Shown here: positions 61,839 to 64,000 of the stretch, piece by piece
How the letters are laid out: each line of letters starts with the position of its first letter
Numbering within the stretch: position 1 is the stretch's first letter
From: Alviniconcha marisindica
Lineage: Eukaryota; Mollusca; Gastropoda; Provannidae
Reading direction: 5' to 3'
NCBI GenBank assembly: GCA_018857735.1
Contig: JABMCL010001731.1
Location: 187,501-251,500 of the forward strand
Length of the DNA: 64,000 nucleotides
Made by a program: the position numbers and the translations under genes
Notes under the pieces: model-generated
Database searches by the model: none
What the model was told of the DNA's origin: nothing
The model's input: the letters and a program-made list of their open reading frames with translations, nothing else

Positions 61839-62110
61839 ATGCTGGTTTGGAGGCTTAAATATGAAAAGCAAAAATGTCTGAATAAAGTGGTGAATGTGTG
61901 TGGCAAGGTTGTGGGAGAAAGACAAGAACAATTAAGTCAGCTGTATGAATGGCATGTGGTACGGAAGGTTAGGATGATTGCAGAAGACAACAACCATGTC
62001 CTTGCTAAACATTACAAGCTTCTTCCATCTGGTCGATGATTTTGCATGCCTAAATCTAATGCAGTCAATAGCATTTCTGAACAGATAAATCTGTTCAAAC
62101 GTCAGAGCAG
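61839..62110 (+). mobile_element. LINE tail fragment (RT C-terminus)
   Basis: VNVCGKVVGERQEQLSQLYE followed by VRKVRMIAEDNNHVLA and YKLLPSGRRF matches the C-terminal end of a group of LINE proteins (pattern ...LPSGRRY). Ends in a GT run. Confidence 0.6.
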
Positions 62111-62125
62111 TGTGTGTGTGAGTGT

Positions 62126-62187
<62 letters not shown>
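62110..62187. repeat. (GT)n microsatellite
   Basis: GT run with one GGT break. Confidence 0.95.
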
Positions 62188-62188
<1 letters not shown>

Positions 62189-62648
62189 AAATTACATAAA
62201 TTACTAGTTTATTATGTAATTTTTGGATTTTCAATAACTGTTCTTTGAGTTTTAAAATATAAAATACGTGTTATTGTGTACTGTGATGTGGCTAATGTTC
62301 AGCCATGTTTTAATTTCTCTCATGAGATAATAATCTTGAATCTTGAACAGTACAACTTTAAATACAGTGACTGGGACTTGGAACATAGATGCATCACTTT
62401 TATTTTGGGACTTTTATTTAGAATAAAGTTCAAAGAATCATTATCATCTCTTTGGCATGTACTTGTCTTGTGATTATGTGTTTGTTTGCATAGTATCCTG
62501 ACATATGTTTGCACTTGCATACATGCCACATTTACTTACACAGGCATATCTCAGAGACAGTTAAATTTAGTAAAGCAACTGCTTGGTTTTATACTAGTAC
62601 TAGTAGTAGTACCTTAAAGAAATATGGTTGCCTAATCGGAGACCTTAC

Positions 62649-62736
62649 CTGTTTGGGTGAAACTGAAGCTGCTGTTTGCACCATCAAGTGACACAGCCTC
62701 CCCAGAGTGAATCAAAGAAATGTTGTGATTGTGAAT
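62649..62736 (-). CDS. Candidate exon of a minus-strand gene
   Basis: On the minus strand an acceptor (TCTGTCTGGTTGCAG) and a consensus donor (CAG|GTAAGG) enclose 88 bases. They are open only in phase 0: IHNHNISLIHSGEAVSLDGA then NSSFSFTQT, leaving in phase 1. It could be part of an extracellular domain. Its entry phase does not match the exon at 63917, so another exon would be needed between them. Weak evidence. Confidence 0.3.
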
Positions 62737-62903
62737 CTGCAACCAGACAGAATCATTAACATTACTAATAACAAAATCATGTTTGCTTGACACTAAATTT
62801 CTGTGTGTGCTGGAGATTAAATATTGCTGTCATTGTTCACAGCTGCACTTGCAGATTTCTACTAGTACTAGAAGTTAGTTATTGTTGGGTGTAGAAAATA
62901 CAT

Positions 62904-62909
<6 letters not shown>

Positions 62910-62956
<47 letters not shown>
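62910..62956. repeat. (TA)n microsatellite
   Basis: About 46 bp of TA. Confidence 0.95.
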
Positions 62957-62960
<4 letters not shown>

Positions 62961-63916
62961 ATAGTAATGCTCAGTCAATGGTTATCTTATCACAGATTCT
63001 GTGGTTACACAACTAGCATGCAGAATAACGGGCAGATCAGATAGACTGAAGTTTGTTTTCAGCCTTAATATGATTTTATGGCTGACTGGGTTAAAAATAC
63101 TCTTATCACAAACCCCTTCTATCCCACATTAAACAGAGTTGGAAACATAGTTCTGCTTTTCTCTTTTCTTTTCTTGTGAATGATTGGAAATTGCATATTC
63201 AAGACTGCGTGTGTGTGTCTGTGAGAGAGAGAAAGACTGAGGGTGGGAGAAACCTATTGGTCTGTTGCATAATGTGAGATGTGAGTTCCCCCCCCCCCAC
63301 ACTTTTGATCATTTTTTTGAAAACTCACTTTGTTTCATGCAATGGACCTTGTAAAAAAAGAAAAAAAAGTAAGCCAAAGGAATGTGTTATTATAAATTAT
63401 ATGAAAATATTTTCATTACATCATGTACCTTGCGAATCAGTCTTTGTCTCACACTCAGAAGAGATTCTTTTCTGGGAATGGGTAGGTGTCACCACCAATA
63501 TCAACTGCACAAAAGATGTGGTACATGCCAAATTGCCATTACCATTCACAACAATAATACAGCTGTAATCATTTAATAACAATTAATACTAAAAAAAGAA
63601 AATAAAAAAAGTTAAAAAAAGAAAGCAATACATTTAGAATTATAGAAACTCAAAGCAACCTGTACATGTGGGTCTACCACTACATGAATGTTTTTGTTTT
63701 TGTCATTTAATTATTTTCATTTTTATATACATGTAAATACACAAACAACTTGGCATAGTAATGAACATAGTCACCTCACTATTCTGTCTCCACACAAAGC
63801 AGATGGTACCAAAATCTGAACATTTCTGATAATTGTTATTGTTAGTGTTACTAAGTGGTGACTTAGACTAGTTAGCGAGGACAGAAACTGGTTGAGCAAA
63901 TCCAAACGGTACTCAC

Positions 63917-64000
63917 GCTGCTCAGTCCCGTTGATATGATTGCTGTTTTCACCCAGGATAGTGAGAATAAAGTCCTCGTACGGTACAGGTGTCTCCAGAG
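63917..64000 (-). CDS. Candidate partial exon at the window edge, minus strand
   Basis: The consensus donor GTGAGT (minus strand, 63911-63916) ends an exon that runs off the window. The frame LETPVPYEDFILTILGEN then NHINGTEQ is open and leaves in phase 1, the phase used by Ig-type exons in the receptor gene. A second frame is also open. Composition is GC-richer than its surroundings. Possibly the end of an extracellular domain of a neighbouring gene. Confidence 0.4.

Larger units (their letters stand above)
62188..63916. other. AT-rich region with no supported gene except one weak exon candidate
   Basis: Contains a TA run (62910-62956) and the candidate minus-strand exon 62649-62736. Other open frames are short and lack splice or family support. 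Confidence 0.5.

Overview
This is animal nuclear DNA. Coding sequence is split into short exons with GT-AG borders, no prokaryotic gene layout is visible, and most of the window is simple repeats and decayed transposable elements. The mix of L2/CR1-type, L1-type and I-type LINE remnants, a Mag-lineage (Steamer-like) LTR retrotransposon, a Ginger-type integrase, a mariner remnant, a tRNA-derived SINE and very long CA, GA, TA, G and TATC runs best fits a lophotrochozoan, probably a gastropod mollusc. That assignment is inference; no diagnostic species marker was seen.

The one clear host gene lies on the + strand from 2435 (or further upstream) to 36485. Nine exons can be joined in a consistent frame: two immunoglobulin-like domains (2435-2737, 4876-5188), a transmembrane exon (8963-9081) and six cytoplasmic exons (10775-10816, 14981-15031, 15589-15966, 17393-17434, 18434-18543, 36309-36485). 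These give about 510 residues up to the stop; the signal peptide exon is not in view. The tail holds many tyrosine motifs: YxxV sites, three YxN (Grb2-type) sites, and at the C-terminus an ITIM-form LVYTTI and an ITSM-form TEYVDI. It looks like an invertebrate paired-receptor-like signalling protein. The last intron is about 17.8 kb and is filled with LINE and mariner fragments, two tandem arrays (22.2-24.0 kb and 24.1-26.3 kb) and a Steamer-like element (27073-34033, minus strand, 5-bp target duplication). The 3' LTR of that element is itself split by a TTAA-flanked 2.4-kb insertion.

Downstream of the gene, 36.5-41.7 kb shows little. At 41711-47981 a pair of ~290-bp LTRs encloses a B-box/coiled-coil (TRIM-like) fragment and a nested, nearly complete L2/CR1-type LINE. 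From 48.6 to 55.1 kb there is a TATC hairpin. A pair of ~200-bp inverted repeats built of small CGCG-centred palindromes then flanks pieces of a Ginger/KRBA2-like integrase gene, with further LINE pieces and microsatellites between them. From 56.5 to 60.4 kb two L1-type remnants face each other, and the left one is interrupted by a foldback element made of iterated TTTGTCGCGACAAA-type palindromes. The right end holds an unrecognised coding remnant (60.4-61.0 kb), a 43-bp minisatellite, another LINE tail and two weak minus-strand exon candidates, one running off the window edge.
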